NCBI RefSeq assembly: GCF_002077175.1
Contig: NZ_CP014943.1
Coordinates: forward strand, 1,178,001-1,242,000
Direction of reading: 5' to 3'
DNA length: 64,000 nucleotides
DNA from: Colwellia sp. PAMC 21821
Lineage (GTDB): Bacteria; Pseudomonadota; Gammaproteobacteria; Enterobacterales; Alteromonadaceae
The position numbers were made by a program, and so were the translations under genes. A model generated the notes under the pieces. The model was given only the letters and a program-made list of their open reading frames with translations, did not search any database and was not told the DNA's origin. This document shows positions 1 to 9,120 of this stretch, in pieces (the first letter of the stretch is position 1; the number at the start of each line of letters is the position of its first letter).

Positions 1-583
1 CGGCATTAATATATTGAATAAAATCACCGATATCCTCTTTACGCTCTTGTCGTGAAGCCCCCATGATATAACTGGCAAGTTGCAGGTTATTGTCTTGCTG
101 CTTCACTTTAATATCCGCTGCATAGTTAGCTAAAACTACTTGCTGCTCTTGAGCGAAACTTTGCAACCGTTCATCGACTAACTTAGCTAGTTTTTGCTCC
201 TGTAACTGAGTACTGTTACCTGCAAAACTTAATAAAACGCCATTGTCTTGCACCACAAGCTCAACTTTAAACAGCACTAATGCGATAGCAAAAATAGAGA
301 ATGCCAGCGATAACGCAGGTAACCATTGCCATTGCCAAAGCGATTTTTTATTGTTTTCAAAGCCGCTAGCACGATCCCATGCTGGGACCTTTTCGTCAGA
401 AGACATTGCTACTTGATGTTCAATAGCATTGACGGTATTTTTACGTTGTTGCCATTGTGTTTCACCCGTTAACGAACAGTCTTCTGACTTACCATCAAGC
501 CAATCAGCAAAGGCTTGCTCTTGCTTCAATTCAGCTTTGTCTATGTCTTTATCTGTTGCTTTATCTGACTCTTTATTTGACAT
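1..583 (-). CDS. Putative anti-sigma factor / single-pass membrane partner of the adjacent sigma factor (partial)
   Basis: Open frame on the minus strand starting at ATG 581-583 and running off the left window edge, so the C-terminus is missing. It overlaps the 3' end of the upstream sigma factor by 11 bases, so the two are translationally linked. The visible 194 residues have a hydrophilic, acidic N-terminus (about 1-93), one hydrophobic segment at roughly 95-116 (after a WQWQWLP stretch), then a polar helical region rich in Gln and Lys that would be periplasmic. A cytoplasmic head, one membrane pass and an extracytoplasmic domain directly downstream of an ECF sigma gene is the usual arrangement of a membrane anti-sigma factor. 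I recognise no named domain, so the function is inferred from context and topology. Confidence 0.6.
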   Translation of the reverse strand, partial: MSNKESDKATDKDIDKAELKQEQAFADWLDGKSEDCSLTGETQWQQRKNTVNAIEHQVAMSSDEKVPAWDRASGFENNKKSLWQWQWLPALSLAFSIFAIALVLFKVELVVQDNGVLLSFAGNSTQLQEQKLAKLVDERLQSFAQEQQVVLANYAADIKVKQQDNNLQLASYIMGASRQERKEDIGDFIQYINA

Positions 584-1124
584 TGTCCAACTCCAAATGA
601 TCTTTTAATTTATCTAAAGCACTGTACAAACGCGATTTTACTGTATTCACAGATATGCCAAGCTGTTTAGCAATATCATCAAAAGTACAGTGTTGAAAAA
701 ACTTCAACTCCACCACTAATTTTTGATTGACCGGTAAAGTGTGTATCGCTTTATTTAATAGGCTGGCTTGTTGACCAGAAAATAAATGCGCCTCAGGGCA
801 GGCATCGCTACTTTGCTCTTCTTGCTCAGGTGTATCATCGAGTGATTGCGTCGGTTTTTTACGGCGATAAAATTCAATACACCGATAATGAGCAATTTTA
901 AACATCCAACCTTTAAAAGGACTGTCGCCACGAAATGACGCTAAGTTACGAAAAACCGCCATAAATACATCTTGCATCAAATCTAAGGCGTCATCGGGAT
1001 TACTCACCATACGCAGAGTGTAGTTGTATAAGTTTTTCTCATACCGTTTTACTAAGGTAACCCAAGCTGATTTCTTACCTTTCAGCGCTTGTTTTACTAG
1101 CGTTTCATCGCTTCGTTCAAACAC
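573..1124 (-). CDS. ECF-type RNA polymerase sigma-70 family sigma factor
   Basis: A 183-residue protein with the two domains of group 4 (ECF) sigma factors. Region 2 lies at about 22-90 and includes DALDLMQDVF and the FKGWMFKIAHYRCIEFYRR stretch that contacts the -10 element. Region 4 lies at about 125-178 and includes LPVNQKLVVELKFF and the helix-turn-helix FDDIAKQLGISVNTVKSRL. Sigma region 3 is absent, as expected. It directs RNA polymerase to a dedicated promoter set and is probably restrained by the membrane protein whose gene overlaps its 3' end. The target genes cannot be read from this window. Confidence 0.9.
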   Translation of the reverse strand: MFERSDETLVKQALKGKKSAWVTLVKRYEKNLYNYTLRMVSNPDDALDLMQDVFMAVFRNLASFRGDSPFKGWMFKIAHYRCIEFYRRKKPTQSLDDTPEQEEQSSDACPEAHLFSGQQASLLNKAIHTLPVNQKLVVELKFFQHCTFDDIAKQLGISVNTVKSRLYSALDKLKDHLELDNVK

Positions 1125-1197
1125 GCATTTTCCTATTAATTTACTTTCTTATATTAAAGGTAGAGTTGAGGATTAAAATAGTTTGAAAATTTTCAAA

Positions 1198-2091
1198 TTA
1201 TTTTAATAAATTTATTAATATCGCTGATAGCTTTTGGTATATCGGCGTTTCTGCACTCGTTGAACGTCGCATCAAGGCAATTTCTCGATAAACATTACCT
1301 GAGAGTTTCTCTATCGTTAAACCCTCGGCTTTAGAAAAGCCTTTTTTAACCGCCATTTCAGGTAAAAAAGTAAACCCTTGATGATAAGCTGTCATCTGTA
1401 CCAAAGTTGCTAAACTCGAGGCAGAAAAGGCGTTAATGCGACTGGTATCCGCTAATTTGCAGGCAGATAATGCATGCTTAGTTAAACAATGTTCATTTGA
1501 AAGCAGAAAAACACTATGTTCAGGTAAACATTGATAATCTTGTTTTTCACTAAACTTTGCCATTAATTTTGGCTCGCCGGCGGCGAAGAAGTGATCTTTG
1601 CCAACCACTAAACTTTCAAAGCCTCTTTGTGCAATAGGTAAAGCAAGAATAACCACATCAAGTTCGCCATTTTTAAGCATATGTAATAAATTATCTGTGG
1701 TGTCTTCTCGAAAATAAATCCGTAAGTTTTTTAACGCTTGCTGACATGCCGGCACTAAATCAGTTAATAAATATGGCGCTATGGTCGGTATACAACCAAT
1801 ATTAAATACACCACCATCGGTTTGACCTTGTTGCTTAGCACTATTAACTAAGTCATTAGCATCAACCAGTAACTTGCGAGCTTTTTCAACAAATTCACTC
1901 CCCTGACTAGTAAATAAAAATGACTTATTGTCACGTTCAATTAATTGACAGCCCAGTTGTTGCTCTAGCTTTAAAATTGCACTACTCAAGGTTGACTGAC
2001 TAACAAAACAAGCTTGTGCGGCTTTATGGAAGTGTTGATGTTGATGTAGCGCCACTAAATAGCGTAAATGTTTTAAATTAGGTAGGTACAT
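1198..2091 (-). CDS. OxyR-like LysR-family transcriptional regulator
   Basis: A 297-residue LysR-type regulator. The N-terminal winged helix-turn-helix (about 5-64) reads AAQACFVSQSTLSSAILKLE, and a periplasmic-binding-like effector domain follows (about 92-295). By recalled comparison the whole chain resembles E. coli OxyR (HFHKAA, GCIPTIAPYLL, ELDVVILAL, FLPEMAV). The two redox cysteines of OxyR appear conserved: C202 in NEHCLTKHALSAC and C211, separated by nine positions as in E. coli C199/C208. A peroxide-sensing activator is therefore likely. The usual OxyR partners (katG, ahpC, a divergent peroxidase) are not adjacent; the nearest gene across the 286-bp gap is the divergent ppiC. It could be a second OxyR-type paralogue rather than the principal one. 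Confidence 0.85.
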   Translation of the reverse strand: MYLPNLKHLRYLVALHQHQHFHKAAQACFVSQSTLSSAILKLEQQLGCQLIERDNKSFLFTSQGSEFVEKARKLLVDANDLVNSAKQQGQTDGGVFNIGCIPTIAPYLLTDLVPACQQALKNLRIYFREDTTDNLLHMLKNGELDVVILALPIAQRGFESLVVGKDHFFAAGEPKLMAKFSEKQDYQCLPEHSVFLLSNEHCLTKHALSACKLADTSRINAFSASSLATLVQMTAYHQGFTFLPEMAVKKGFSKAEGLTIEKLSGNVYREIALMRRSTSAETPIYQKLSAILINLLK

Positions 2092-2377
2092 GCCAGGCTC
2101 ATTAATTTATTAGATTGAAGAATGTATTTTCATGAGGCTATTAGCTCACCCAATTAACTTAACTTATTAAGAAGGTGAATTTCAATTAATTAAAACGATA
2201 AGTAATCAAAATAAATACATCAACAGCCAGCGTTGAAATTTAAAGCAGATTTTTATACAAGTATTACCTGTACGCTTTGTAAAGATATGTAAAATATTTA
2301 ATTGTAATGACAGTGTTATTCTCAAAAAAAATACGTTAAAGTCCTTCAGGATGTAAAAATAAATCAGAGGTAATAAA

Positions 2378-2659
2378 ATGTTAAGAGCGTCAGCACGTCA
2401 TATACTGGTAGATACTGAAGAGCAATGTCTAACATTAAAGCAACAAATCGCAGCGGGTGAAGATTTTACAGCAATCGCACAAGCACACTCAAATTGCCCT
2501 TCAAAAGCGCAAGGTGGGGCATTAGGTTCTTTTGGTCGCGGCCAAATGGTACAAGAGTTTGATGAGGTTGTATTTACAGCGCCATTAAATGAAGTGCAAG
2601 GACCGGTTAAAACCCAGTTTGGTTATCACTTACTAGAAGTAACTTCTAGAGGCGAATAA
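2378..2659 (+). CDS. ppiC: Parvulin-type peptidyl-prolyl cis-trans isomerase
   Basis: A single-domain parvulin of 93 residues, the length of E. coli PpiC. The family signatures are in order: ASARHILV at the start, the CPS...GGALGSFGRGQM loop at about 40-57, FDEVVFTAP, and the C-terminal TQFGYHLLEV with the conserved active-site histidine. No signal peptide is present, so it is cytoplasmic and catalyses cis-trans isomerisation of X-Pro bonds. A purine-rich ribosome site (AGAGGTAA) sits 5 bases before the ATG. It is a single-gene unit closed by the hairpin just downstream. Confidence 0.95.
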   Translation: MLRASARHILVDTEEQCLTLKQQIAAGEDFTAIAQAHSNCPSKAQGGALGSFGRGQMVQEFDEVVFTAPLNEVQGPVKTQFGYHLLEVTSRGE

Positions 2660-2697
2660 TAACGAATATATTGATAACTAAACTAATAGTTAAATTG

Positions 2698-2727
2698 AAA
2701 GCGAAGGGTAATGCCTTCGCTTTTTTG
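2698..2727. terminator. Rho-independent terminator between ppiC and msrQ
   Basis: A 10-bp stem, AAAGCGAAGG pairing with CCTTCGCTTT around a short loop, is followed on the plus strand by a T-run. It lies in the convergent gap between ppiC (+) and msrQ (-). The A-rich left arm gives a weaker U-tract on the minus strand, so it may serve both genes. Confidence 0.85.
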
Positions 2728-2743
2728 TATCTATTGAACAACG

Positions 2744-3385
2744 CTATCTTTTAAACCATCGCTTAATTTTATCTTTGCGCAGGCTTAATAAAAATACGGC
2801 CATAGCAACATAAATCATTGGCTCGACAATGTCAGACTTCACTGACCAAAAAAAGTGTAATGAAATCAGTAATACGGCAACATACACCCAGTTATGTAAC
2901 TTTTGCCACTTTTTACCCATTTTCCGTCTGATGGCGGTTATTGATGTTATTGCTAAAGACAAAAGAATAATTAATGCGGCCATTCCTACGGTAATATATG
3001 GCCTGTCAATTATCTCATCAAAAAATAGCGCAAGATCAAACTGTACTTCAAAAGCTAAAAAATTCAGTAAGTGAAATAATGCATAGGTAAAACTATACAA
3101 GCCAAGTAAGCGTCTTGTTTGTAATAAATAGCCTTGGCGATATTTTTTCGCCACAGGGGTTATGAGCAAGGAAATAAGTAATAAATTAAAGGCGCCAATG
3201 CCGGTAAAATGAATAACGTCCTCAACAGGATCTGCGCCAAGTTGATCAGTAAAGGCCAATAAATAAAGTGCCAATAGCGGTAAAAAAGCCATCATATGAA
3301 TAGTAATTTTTAGTAGCAATACCCGATTACGTAAAAAAACACTTTTAAAAGATACTTTACCCGCCGTGTTTGCATCTGCTTGCAC
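2744..3385 (-). CDS. msrQ: MsrQ, heme b-containing membrane subunit of the periplasmic methionine sulfoxide reductase
   Basis: A 213-residue polytopic membrane protein of the ferric-reductase-like (YedZ) family, with about six hydrophobic helices. Histidines in ITIHMMAFLP, LFHLLNF and the KLHNWVYVAVLLISLHFF segment are candidate heme b ligands. MsrQ passes electrons from the quinone pool to MsrP, which repairs oxidised methionines in envelope proteins. The start codon is GTG (3383-3385), and its last-read base overlaps the TAG stop of msrP by one nucleotide, so translation is coupled. The partner gene immediately upstream makes the assignment firm. Confidence 0.93.
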   Translation of the reverse strand: MQADANTAGKVSFKSVFLRNRVLLLKITIHMMAFLPLLALYLLAFTDQLGADPVEDVIHFTGIGAFNLLLISLLITPVAKKYRQGYLLQTRRLLGLYSFTYALFHLLNFLAFEVQFDLALFFDEIIDRPYITVGMAALIILLSLAITSITAIRRKMGKKWQKLHNWVYVAVLLISLHFFWSVKSDIVEPMIYVAMAVFLLSLRKDKIKRWFKR

Positions 3386-4395
3386 TAATAGCTTTTCCTT
3401 AAGTTCATACCTTTATACATGGCTGCAACTTCTTCACCATAACCATTAAAGGGTAAAGTGGCAATGCGATTACGAGCAAATAAGCCACCGGTTGTTATGC
3501 GTCTTTCACTGGCTTGACTCCAACGGGGATGATCTACTTCAGGATTTACATTGGCATAAAAACCGTATTCATTATCGGCTAATCTATTCCATGTGGTGGG
3601 TGGTTTGTGCTCAACTAATTTAATACCAACAATTGATTTGATACTTTTAAAACCATATTTCCACGGCACAACTAATCGAATAGGCGCACCATTTTGTGCT
3701 GGTAGGGTTTTACCGTATAAACCGACACTCATAAAGGTGAGTGGGTTCATGGCTTCATCAATACGTAAACCTTCAACATAAGGATATTCAACACCGCCAC
3801 CAATGCGCCGGCTATCTTGTCCTGGCATCTGTTTTGGATCATATAAGGTTTCAAAGGCGACATATTTTGCCCGAGAGTTAGGCGCAGCTTTTTTAATTAG
3901 CTCTGCCAACCCAAAACCTACCCAAGGAATAACCATTGACCATGCTTCAACACAGCGCAGGCGATATATACGTTCTTCTAAGGGAAAGCGTTTAAATAGA
4001 TCATCGTAATCAAGGGTGTAAGGTTTATCGACTTCACCAGAAATACTTAATTGCCAAGGGTTAACGTTAAATTCTTGGGCATTTTCTAGAGGGTCGCCCT
4101 TGTTGGTCCCAAATTCATAAAAATTATTATGAGAGGTAACTTTAGCTTCAGGGGTTAATATTTGCGACGATTCGCCAGCTTGTACATACTTTAAGGCTTG
4201 ACGCTGAAACAATACTTCTTTTTTACTGTTAAAAAAATCTAGTGCACCGGCATTAGCCGAAACTGATTGCGCCAGTAAACTTCCGGCCCCAAGGTATCCA
4301 AGTTTTTTTAAAAGATCACGCCTAGAATGATAAACGGCTTCATCGGTAACTTGCTGTTCAGACAGTTGATAATTTTTTTTAGTTTTGATTAACAT
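3385..4395 (-). CDS. msrP: MsrP, molybdopterin catalytic subunit of protein-methionine-sulfoxide reductase
   Basis: A 336-residue YedY/MsrP protein, close to the E. coli length. The N-terminus carries a twin-arginine signal ([10 protein letters not shown], Arg25-Arg26, followed by [16 protein letters not shown]), so it is exported folded. The sulfite-oxidase-type molybdopterin domain holds the Mo-ligating cysteine C148 in [17 protein letters not shown]. Other family blocks are [31 protein letters not shown] and [10 protein letters not shown]. It reduces methionine sulfoxide in periplasmic proteins using electrons from MsrQ, whose gene follows with a one-base overlap. Confidence 0.96.
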   Translation of the reverse strand: MLIKTKKNYQLSEQQVTDEAVYHSRRDLLKKLGYLGAGSLLAQSVSANAGALDFFNSKKEVLFQRQALKYVQAGESSQILTPEAKVTSHNNFYEFGTNKGDPLENAQEFNVNPWQLSISGEVDKPYTLDYDDLFKRFPLEERIYRLRCVEAWSMVIPWVGFGLAELIKKAAPNSRAKYVAFETLYDPKQMPGQDSRRIGGGVEYPYVEGLRIDEAMNPLTFMSVGLYGKTLPAQNGAPIRLVVPWKYGFKSIKSIVGIKLVEHKPPTTWNRLADNEYGFYANVNPEVDHPRWSQASERRITTGGLFARNRIATLPFNGYGEEVAAMYKGMNLRKSY

Positions 4396-4541
4396 ATTTA
4401 CCTCTTATAAGGATAATTATACTAATCGGATTAAATAATAGATCACTTACTTAATTGATTTGGTATAACTTATGATAAGAAGACCCATAAAGAGGTAAAA
4501 AAATTCTTAAGAAAACCAAATCAATAAAATAAAAGCGCAGC

Positions 4542-4922
4542 TTAACTTGAGAATTTATTTAAGTAGTTAATTATCTCACTTGATTCATACATCCAAGTAA
4601 TAGATTGATCTGCATTAGTAATTTTTAAACAAGGCACCGTTCTTTTACCACCCTCGCGAATTAATTCTTCACGAAATTGTTCATTTTGATTGATATTTCG
4701 TAACTCAATATTCAAGCCTAATCGCTTCATAGCACGACGGGTTTTCACACAAAATGGACAAGCAGGTAGCTGATATAAGCTTAAGTGTGCTGTGCTTGCA
4801 TCAACTTCTTTTTGTAGCTGTGGCGTGCGCTTTGGTGCACTCGGAGAAAATATAAAATTTAATAACAAAATTAAACGGCCAATCGGCCAACGAATTAAAA
4901 ACATAGTAGGGTTTGTGCTCAC
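4542..4922 (-). CDS. Membrane-anchored glutaredoxin-like protein
   Basis: A 126-residue protein with an N-terminal hydrophobic segment (about 8-27, FLIRWPIGRLILLLNFIF) followed by a glutaredoxin fold. The dithiol active site is C55-PF-C58 in LPACPFCVKTRRAM, and the cis-proline loop is TVPCLKI. The anchor with positively charged flanks suggests the thioredoxin fold faces the cytoplasm. It probably reduces disulfides or glutathione-mixed disulfides near the membrane. The start is uncertain: GTG at 4920-4922 gives the stated length, while an ATG six codons later (MFLIRW) would remove only MSTNPT, and neither has a convincing Shine-Dalgarno sequence. It lies between msrP and the yaiL-like gene on the same strand, with gaps of 146 and 37 bp. 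Confidence 0.85.
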   Translation of the reverse strand: MSTNPTMFLIRWPIGRLILLLNFIFSPSAPKRTPQLQKEVDASTAHLSLYQLPACPFCVKTRRAMKRLGLNIELRNINQNEQFREELIREGGKRTVPCLKITNADQSITWMYESSEIINYLNKFSS

Positions 4923-4959
4923 GGTTAAGTAAATAAACTAAAAGAATAAAATGATTGAA

Positions 4960-5511
4960 TTACCACATCATATCATCAGGAATTTGAAATTCTGCATAAG
5001 GGTCATCTTCAGCAATAATATCTTCAGCAACTTTAGTGTTTTGCACCAAAATAACGCTTTTATCTAAACTCGCGACTTTCTCTGCTGTTTCTGAGGTGAC
5101 AATATAAGTCTTATCGTCAATACCACATAATGCTAAACGACCATTAACTAAGGCTTTATGCGTTACACCATCAACAAATAACTTCTTAATTTTACTATTA
5201 AAGGTGTAATTATATTCTGCTTCACCATTAACATTAGTCACTTGATGATGTTGCAAGATTTGTAAAATTCTCAGCTGTTGTTCTTTGGCAATTAATGCTG
5301 ATTTTTTCTCATTATTTAAAGCGGTATCGCGCGCTAGCTTTTCTTTTTTCGCCAACTCAAGTTCTTGCTTTACTTGCTCTTGTAAACTGGCATCAACCTT
5401 CACGCCGCTGCGCTTTTGTTTGCCGGTTTTGCGTTTATCACTGTTTGCTTGTCGTGCTTTTTGCTTGGTGGTTAAACCTGCTTTTAGCAACTGCTCTTGT
5501 AAAGAAGCCAT
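4960..5511 (-). CDS. DUF2058 / YaiL-like protein
   Basis: A 183-residue protein of the YaiL family (DUF2058). It begins with MASLQEQLLKAGL, close to the E. coli YaiL start, and a basic Lys/Arg-rich segment (about 15-40) follows. Next comes a charged helical stretch likely to be coiled coil (about 42-85), then a compact C-terminal domain ending in the signature DDPYAEFQIPDDMMW. The family has been described as nucleoprotein or polynucleotide-associated, but its biochemical role is not established. The glutaredoxin-like gene lies 37 bp downstream on the same strand and may be co-transcribed. Confidence 0.85.
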   Translation of the reverse strand: MASLQEQLLKAGLTTKQKARQANSDKRKTGKQKRSGVKVDASLQEQVKQELELAKKEKLARDTALNNEKKSALIAKEQQLRILQILQHHQVTNVNGEAEYNYTFNSKIKKLFVDGVTHKALVNGRLALCGIDDKTYIVTSETAEKVASLDKSVILVQNTKVAEDIIAEDDPYAEFQIPDDMMW

Positions 5512-5595
5512 CTATATTTCCTGCTGTAGAATGCTAATTAAGTATCTATATGGGAGCTATTTTATCAGGTCATTTGCTATTTAACACCATTCAAT

Positions 5596-5623
5596 AAAAA
5601 AGCAGCATAAATTGCTGCTTTTT
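5596..5623 (-). terminator. Rho-independent terminator of the molybdenum hydroxylase operon
   Basis: AAAAAGCAGCA pairs with TGCTGCTTTTT around a 6-nt loop (11-bp stem). It lies 58 bp beyond the stop of the large hydroxylase subunit on the minus strand; the A-rich left arm becomes the U-tract. Confidence 0.85.
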
Positions 5624-5680
5624 AAAGTATTTAACAATGATATCTATGTGCTACACCTAGGCTACTAAGCCATTATTTAG

Positions 5681-7936
5681 TTAAACAATGCCATATTGCT
5701 TCAATGGTAGTTCTCGATAACGCTTGCCTGTAGCATTAAAAATAGCATTACAAATAGCGGGCGCAATGGGTGGAACACCCGGTTCACCCACACCACCAGG
5801 AGGTGCGTCACTGTCAATTATTTCTACATGCGTGGTTGGCGCATCGCCAATTCGAGCGACTTGATAACTGTCAAAGTTATTTTGCTCAATAACACCGTTT
5901 TTCGCGGTTAGCTCACTGAAGAAGGTTAACGATAAAGCAAAAATAGCCGCGCCTTCCATTTGCGATCGAATGCGTTCAGGATTTACCGCTAATCCACAAT
6001 CTACCGCCATCCATACATCGTCGACTTTAATTTTCCCGTCACTATTTTCTGACACCTCAACAACACAGGCAACGTAACTAACAAAGCTTCGATGCATCGC
6101 AATGCCAAGACCACGGCCTTTAGGGAGTTTTCTGCCCCATTTTGCCATCGTACTGACTTTTTCAATCACGGCTTTCATGCGTGCGGTATCAACAGGGAAC
6201 TTCTCTAGTGTTTCCCCATAATTTCCGTATTCAGCATTTTCTTTCGAAAAATCAATTTTTCGATCGGCGCCGAGCATGGCTAATAGGTTGTCTTTACTGT
6301 CCAAGCCTTTTGCCTGGGCAAGCTCATCAATAAATGAACTCACTGCAAAAGCATGGTTTATGTTGGTTACAGAGCGCATCCAACCGATACGGGTATGTGC
6401 AGGTGCTTTACCGATAGCACAGCTAACATTTGCAATATCGTAAGGCATATCTATAAAGCCCAAACTTGCTTCTGAGCCAATTAAGTCTGCACCTTTACTA
6501 AAGGTTGAGCCGATAGTGGGCTCGGCAACATGGTGTTGCCACGCTGTAACCTTGCCAGCGTCGTCAATACCTGCCGCTAGTTTTTGATAACTTACCGCAT
6601 GATAATAGCCGTTTTGAATTTCATCTTCACGTGTCCACATCACCTTAATCGGTAGATTTAGCTGTTTAGATAAAATCGCAGCTTCAACAATAAAGTCTGG
6701 CTTAGACTTGCGACCAAAGCCTCCCCCAAGCAAGGTAACGTTAATATTAACTTTTTCGGGTGCAACTCCCATTATTTGTGCCACTGTGCCCTGTGCTGAT
6801 TGCGGTGTTTGCGTACAGGCCCAGATGTCGAAAATACCGTCATGAAAATGCGCAGTGGCGGCTGGCGGCTCCATCGGAACATGGATTAATTCTGGTACAT
6901 AATACGATGCGGTAATCACTTGTTTAGCATCAGTTAACGCTTTACTCACATTACCTTTACTGCGCAATACTTTCGCAGGATTATCACAACTGTCAGCTAA
7001 TGCTTTTTTGTATTCTGCACTGTTGTAACTTTTATGCTTACTTTCATGCCATTGAATGGCTAACGCTTCCCGACCTTTTATTGCTGCCCAAGTATTTTTA
7101 GCAATAACCGCAACACCACCCAATGGTTTAAATACCGCAGGCTCTTCTAGGTCAGGTAATTGCACAACATCAATAACACCCGCTATTGCTTTGGCAGCAT
7201 CGCCGTTGAATGATTTAACTTTTGCGCCTAATACTGGTGGTCTGGCGATAACAGCGTATTGCATGTTATCTAATTCAATATCAAACCCGTAAGTGGTATC
7301 ACCCGTTGCGATTTTTTCACCATCAACTAATGCCACATCAGATTTACCAATGAGGTTAAAGTCTTTTTTATCTTTTAAGACTAATGCAGATTGGGCTGGT
7401 ATGACTAACTTACTCGCGGCTGAAACTAAGCTACCAAATGATAATTCTCGGCCAGTTTTTTCATGCACAATAGTGCTATTTATGGCTGTTGTTTCACTAA
7501 CGTCTACTTGCCACTGTTTGGCTGCAGCCTCTTGCAACATCATGCGCGCCGCAGCGCCTGCTTCACGCAAGGGTTGATAAAAACGTCTTACTGAGCGTGA
7601 TCCATCAGTATTTTGACTGCCATATTTTTTATCTCCTAAGCCTTGAACAACCGCTATTTGTTGCCAATCAGCACCGAGTTCGTCGGCAACAATCATCGGA
7701 ATACTGGTTCTGATCCCTTGACCCATTTCCGAACGATGCACCACAATACTGACAATGTTATCAGCGCCTATTTGCACATAAACACTGGGTGAAAACTTAT
7801 CTGAACCTGTAACACCGGCCAAAGCTTTTGGAATAGTGAGCATTGCAGGTAATTGTACTCCAAGCACTAGCGCCGTAGAACTGATACCCAATTTTTTTAA
7901 GAAGCCGCGACGGCTAACATTTTCAATGTGTTTCAT
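5681..7936 (-). CDS. Molybdopterin-binding large subunit of a xanthine dehydrogenase-family hydroxylase (IorB-like)
   Basis: A 751-residue protein with a twin-arginine signal (SRRGFLKKLG near residue 9, then a hydrophobic stretch to about 40). Two aldehyde oxidase/xanthine dehydrogenase molybdopterin-binding domains follow. Visible motifs are GGGFGRKSKPDF (Mo-cofactor binding) and GGVGEPGVPPIAPA near the C-terminus, which carries the conserved catalytic glutamate. The fused order and Tat signal fit the isoquinoline 1-oxidoreductase beta-subunit/membrane aldehyde dehydrogenase branch rather than true xanthine dehydrogenase. The [2Fe-2S] subunit lies 2 bp upstream and the Mo-cofactor nucleotidyltransferase upstream of that. 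The substrate (aldehyde or N-heterocycle) cannot be told from sequence. Confidence 0.92.
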   Translation of the reverse strand: MKHIENVSRRGFLKKLGISSTALVLGVQLPAMLTIPKALAGVTGSDKFSPSVYVQIGADNIVSIVVHRSEMGQGIRTSIPMIVADELGADWQQIAVVQGLGDKKYGSQNTDGSRSVRRFYQPLREAGAAARMMLQEAAAKQWQVDVSETTAINSTIVHEKTGRELSFGSLVSAASKLVIPAQSALVLKDKKDFNLIGKSDVALVDGEKIATGDTTYGFDIELDNMQYAVIARPPVLGAKVKSFNGDAAKAIAGVIDVVQLPDLEEPAVFKPLGGVAVIAKNTWAAIKGREALAIQWHESKHKSYNSAEYKKALADSCDNPAKVLRSKGNVSKALTDAKQVITASYYVPELIHVPMEPPAATAHFHDGIFDIWACTQTPQSAQGTVAQIMGVAPEKVNINVTLLGGGFGRKSKPDFIVEAAILSKQLNLPIKVMWTREDEIQNGYYHAVSYQKLAAGIDDAGKVTAWQHHVAEPTIGSTFSKGADLIGSEASLGFIDMPYDIANVSCAIGKAPAHTRIGWMRSVTNINHAFAVSSFIDELAQAKGLDSKDNLLAMLGADRKIDFSKENAEYGNYGETLEKFPVDTARMKAVIEKVSTMAKWGRKLPKGRGLGIAMHRSFVSYVACVVEVSENSDGKIKVDDVWMAVDCGLAVNPERIRSQMEGAAIFALSLTFFSELTAKNGVIEQNNFDSYQVARIGDAPTTHVEIIDSDAPPGGVGEPGVPPIAPAICNAIFNATGKRYRELPLKQYGIV

Positions 7937-7938
7937 GA

Positions 7939-8409
7939 TCAGCTTCCTTTTACTTCAGTGGCTAAGTCTGCGGCTAAATGAATCGCTTCTTTGATTCGTT
8001 GATACGTACCACAGCGACAAATATTACCACTCATGGCAAGCTCGATATCTTTATCGCTTGGATGAGGTTCGCGTTCTAATAAAGCGACTGCGGACATAAT
8101 TTGGCCCGACTGACAATAACCACACTGAGGCACATTTAAATCTTGCCAAGCTTGTTGAACAGGATGTTCACCCTGCTCTGAAAGCCCTTCAATAGTCGTA
8201 ATTTTCTGATTAGCGACCGCCGATACAGGCATGACGCATGAGCGTACAGGTTGGCCATCAACATGCACAGTACATGCACCACATAAGCCTTTACCGCAGC
8301 CATATTTAGTACCGGTATATTTTAAAATATCTCTCAGTACCCACAACAATGGCATATCGCCATCATCATTAAATTGATGTTCTTTACCGTTGATAGTTAG
8401 GGTGATCAT
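7939..8409 (-). CDS. (2Fe-2S)-binding small subunit of the molybdenum hydroxylase (IorA-like)
   Basis: A 156-residue electron-transfer subunit. The N-terminal plant-ferredoxin-type cluster site is [17 protein letters not shown] with a later C in VRSC. The C-terminal [2Fe-2S]-binding helical domain has CGYCQSGQ and [11 protein letters not shown]. It carries electrons from the molybdenum centre of the large subunit encoded 2 bp downstream. It has no signal peptide, so it probably reaches the periplasm by riding with the Tat-exported large subunit. A c-type cytochrome acceptor, common in this enzyme type, is not encoded nearby. Confidence 0.94.
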   Translation of the reverse strand: MITLTINGKEHQFNDDGDMPLLWVLRDILKYTGTKYGCGKGLCGACTVHVDGQPVRSCVMPVSAVANQKITTIEGLSEQGEHPVQQAWQDLNVPQCGYCQSGQIMSAVALLEREPHPSDKDIELAMSGNICRCGTYQRIKEAIHLAADLATEVKGS

Positions 8410-8487
8410 GCAATCGTTTCCTTTCGTTTATTTAACGTTGCTTTCGTTAGCACAGTTTTAAATTAACCTTTTTTCATGCGAGTTACG

Positions 8488-9120
8488 TTATGTTTTAATG
8501 CCGAGTTTTTTATACATATCGTTCAATTGTTCAGGCGTATCTATATCGAAAAACGCATGTGCCAGTGGTACTTTTAATAAATTATCTTGGTATTTTTCTA
8601 GTAATGGCTTTGCGCCTTGTGTACCTGTTAACTGTGTTAAATCTGCAAAATAATGTTGTGAAAATATTACCGGCGGACCAATTTTAGCACTATTGACTGC
8701 CGCTGCCATATTTGTGTCTTGTGCAACAACAATAGCGTTAGGTGATTCTTGCCAAAAATTTTGATGCCGAATCAAATCTTTTTCGGTTAACTGCCATTGG
8801 TCAACTAACACGATCATAACCGCTTTTATATCCGCTGTTAGCGCGGCAACACCTGCGGCAATCGATGAGCCCATGCCACCTGAGAATTTTTTATTAATAA
8901 TAGTATTTATGGGTAAATGGTCAATTCGGGCTTTAACTTCACTTGCATTAAAACCTAACACACAATAAACCTTGCTAGACACCTTTAACGCTTGCTCTAA
9001 TTGCCATTCAACCAAGCTTTTTTCTTTAATAGTGATTAATTGTTTCATTTGTCCTAAGCGAGAAGACTGCCCTGCAGCTAACACAATAATAGCAACATTA
9101 TTATTTAAGTGACTTGTCAT
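8488..9120 (-). CDS. MocA-like molybdenum cofactor nucleotidyltransferase (NTP transferase family)
   Basis: About 210 residues with a MobA/MocA-type nucleotidyltransferase fold. The N-terminal signature is IIVLAAGQSSRLGQMKQL, and later blocks are GGMGSSIAAGV, VDQWQL (metal/nucleotide region), GPPVIFSQHYF and FDIDTPEQL. Its position just before a molybdenum hydroxylase points to formation of the cytosine-dinucleotide cofactor used by such enzymes. I chose ATG 9118-9120 because a strong ribosome site (AGGGAGAGG) lies just upstream; the frame stays open for 24 more codons to 9192, but that extension has no family-like sequence. The hydroxylase small subunit begins 78 bp downstream. Confidence 0.85.
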   Translation of the reverse strand: MTSHLNNNVAIIVLAAGQSSRLGQMKQLITIKEKSLVEWQLEQALKVSSKVYCVLGFNASEVKARIDHLPINTIINKKFSGGMGSSIAAGVAALTADIKAVMIVLVDQWQLTEKDLIRHQNFWQESPNAIVVAQDTNMAAAVNSAKIGPPVIFSQHYFADLTQLTGTQGAKPLLEKYQDNLLKVPLAHAFFDIDTPEQLNDMYKKLGIKT

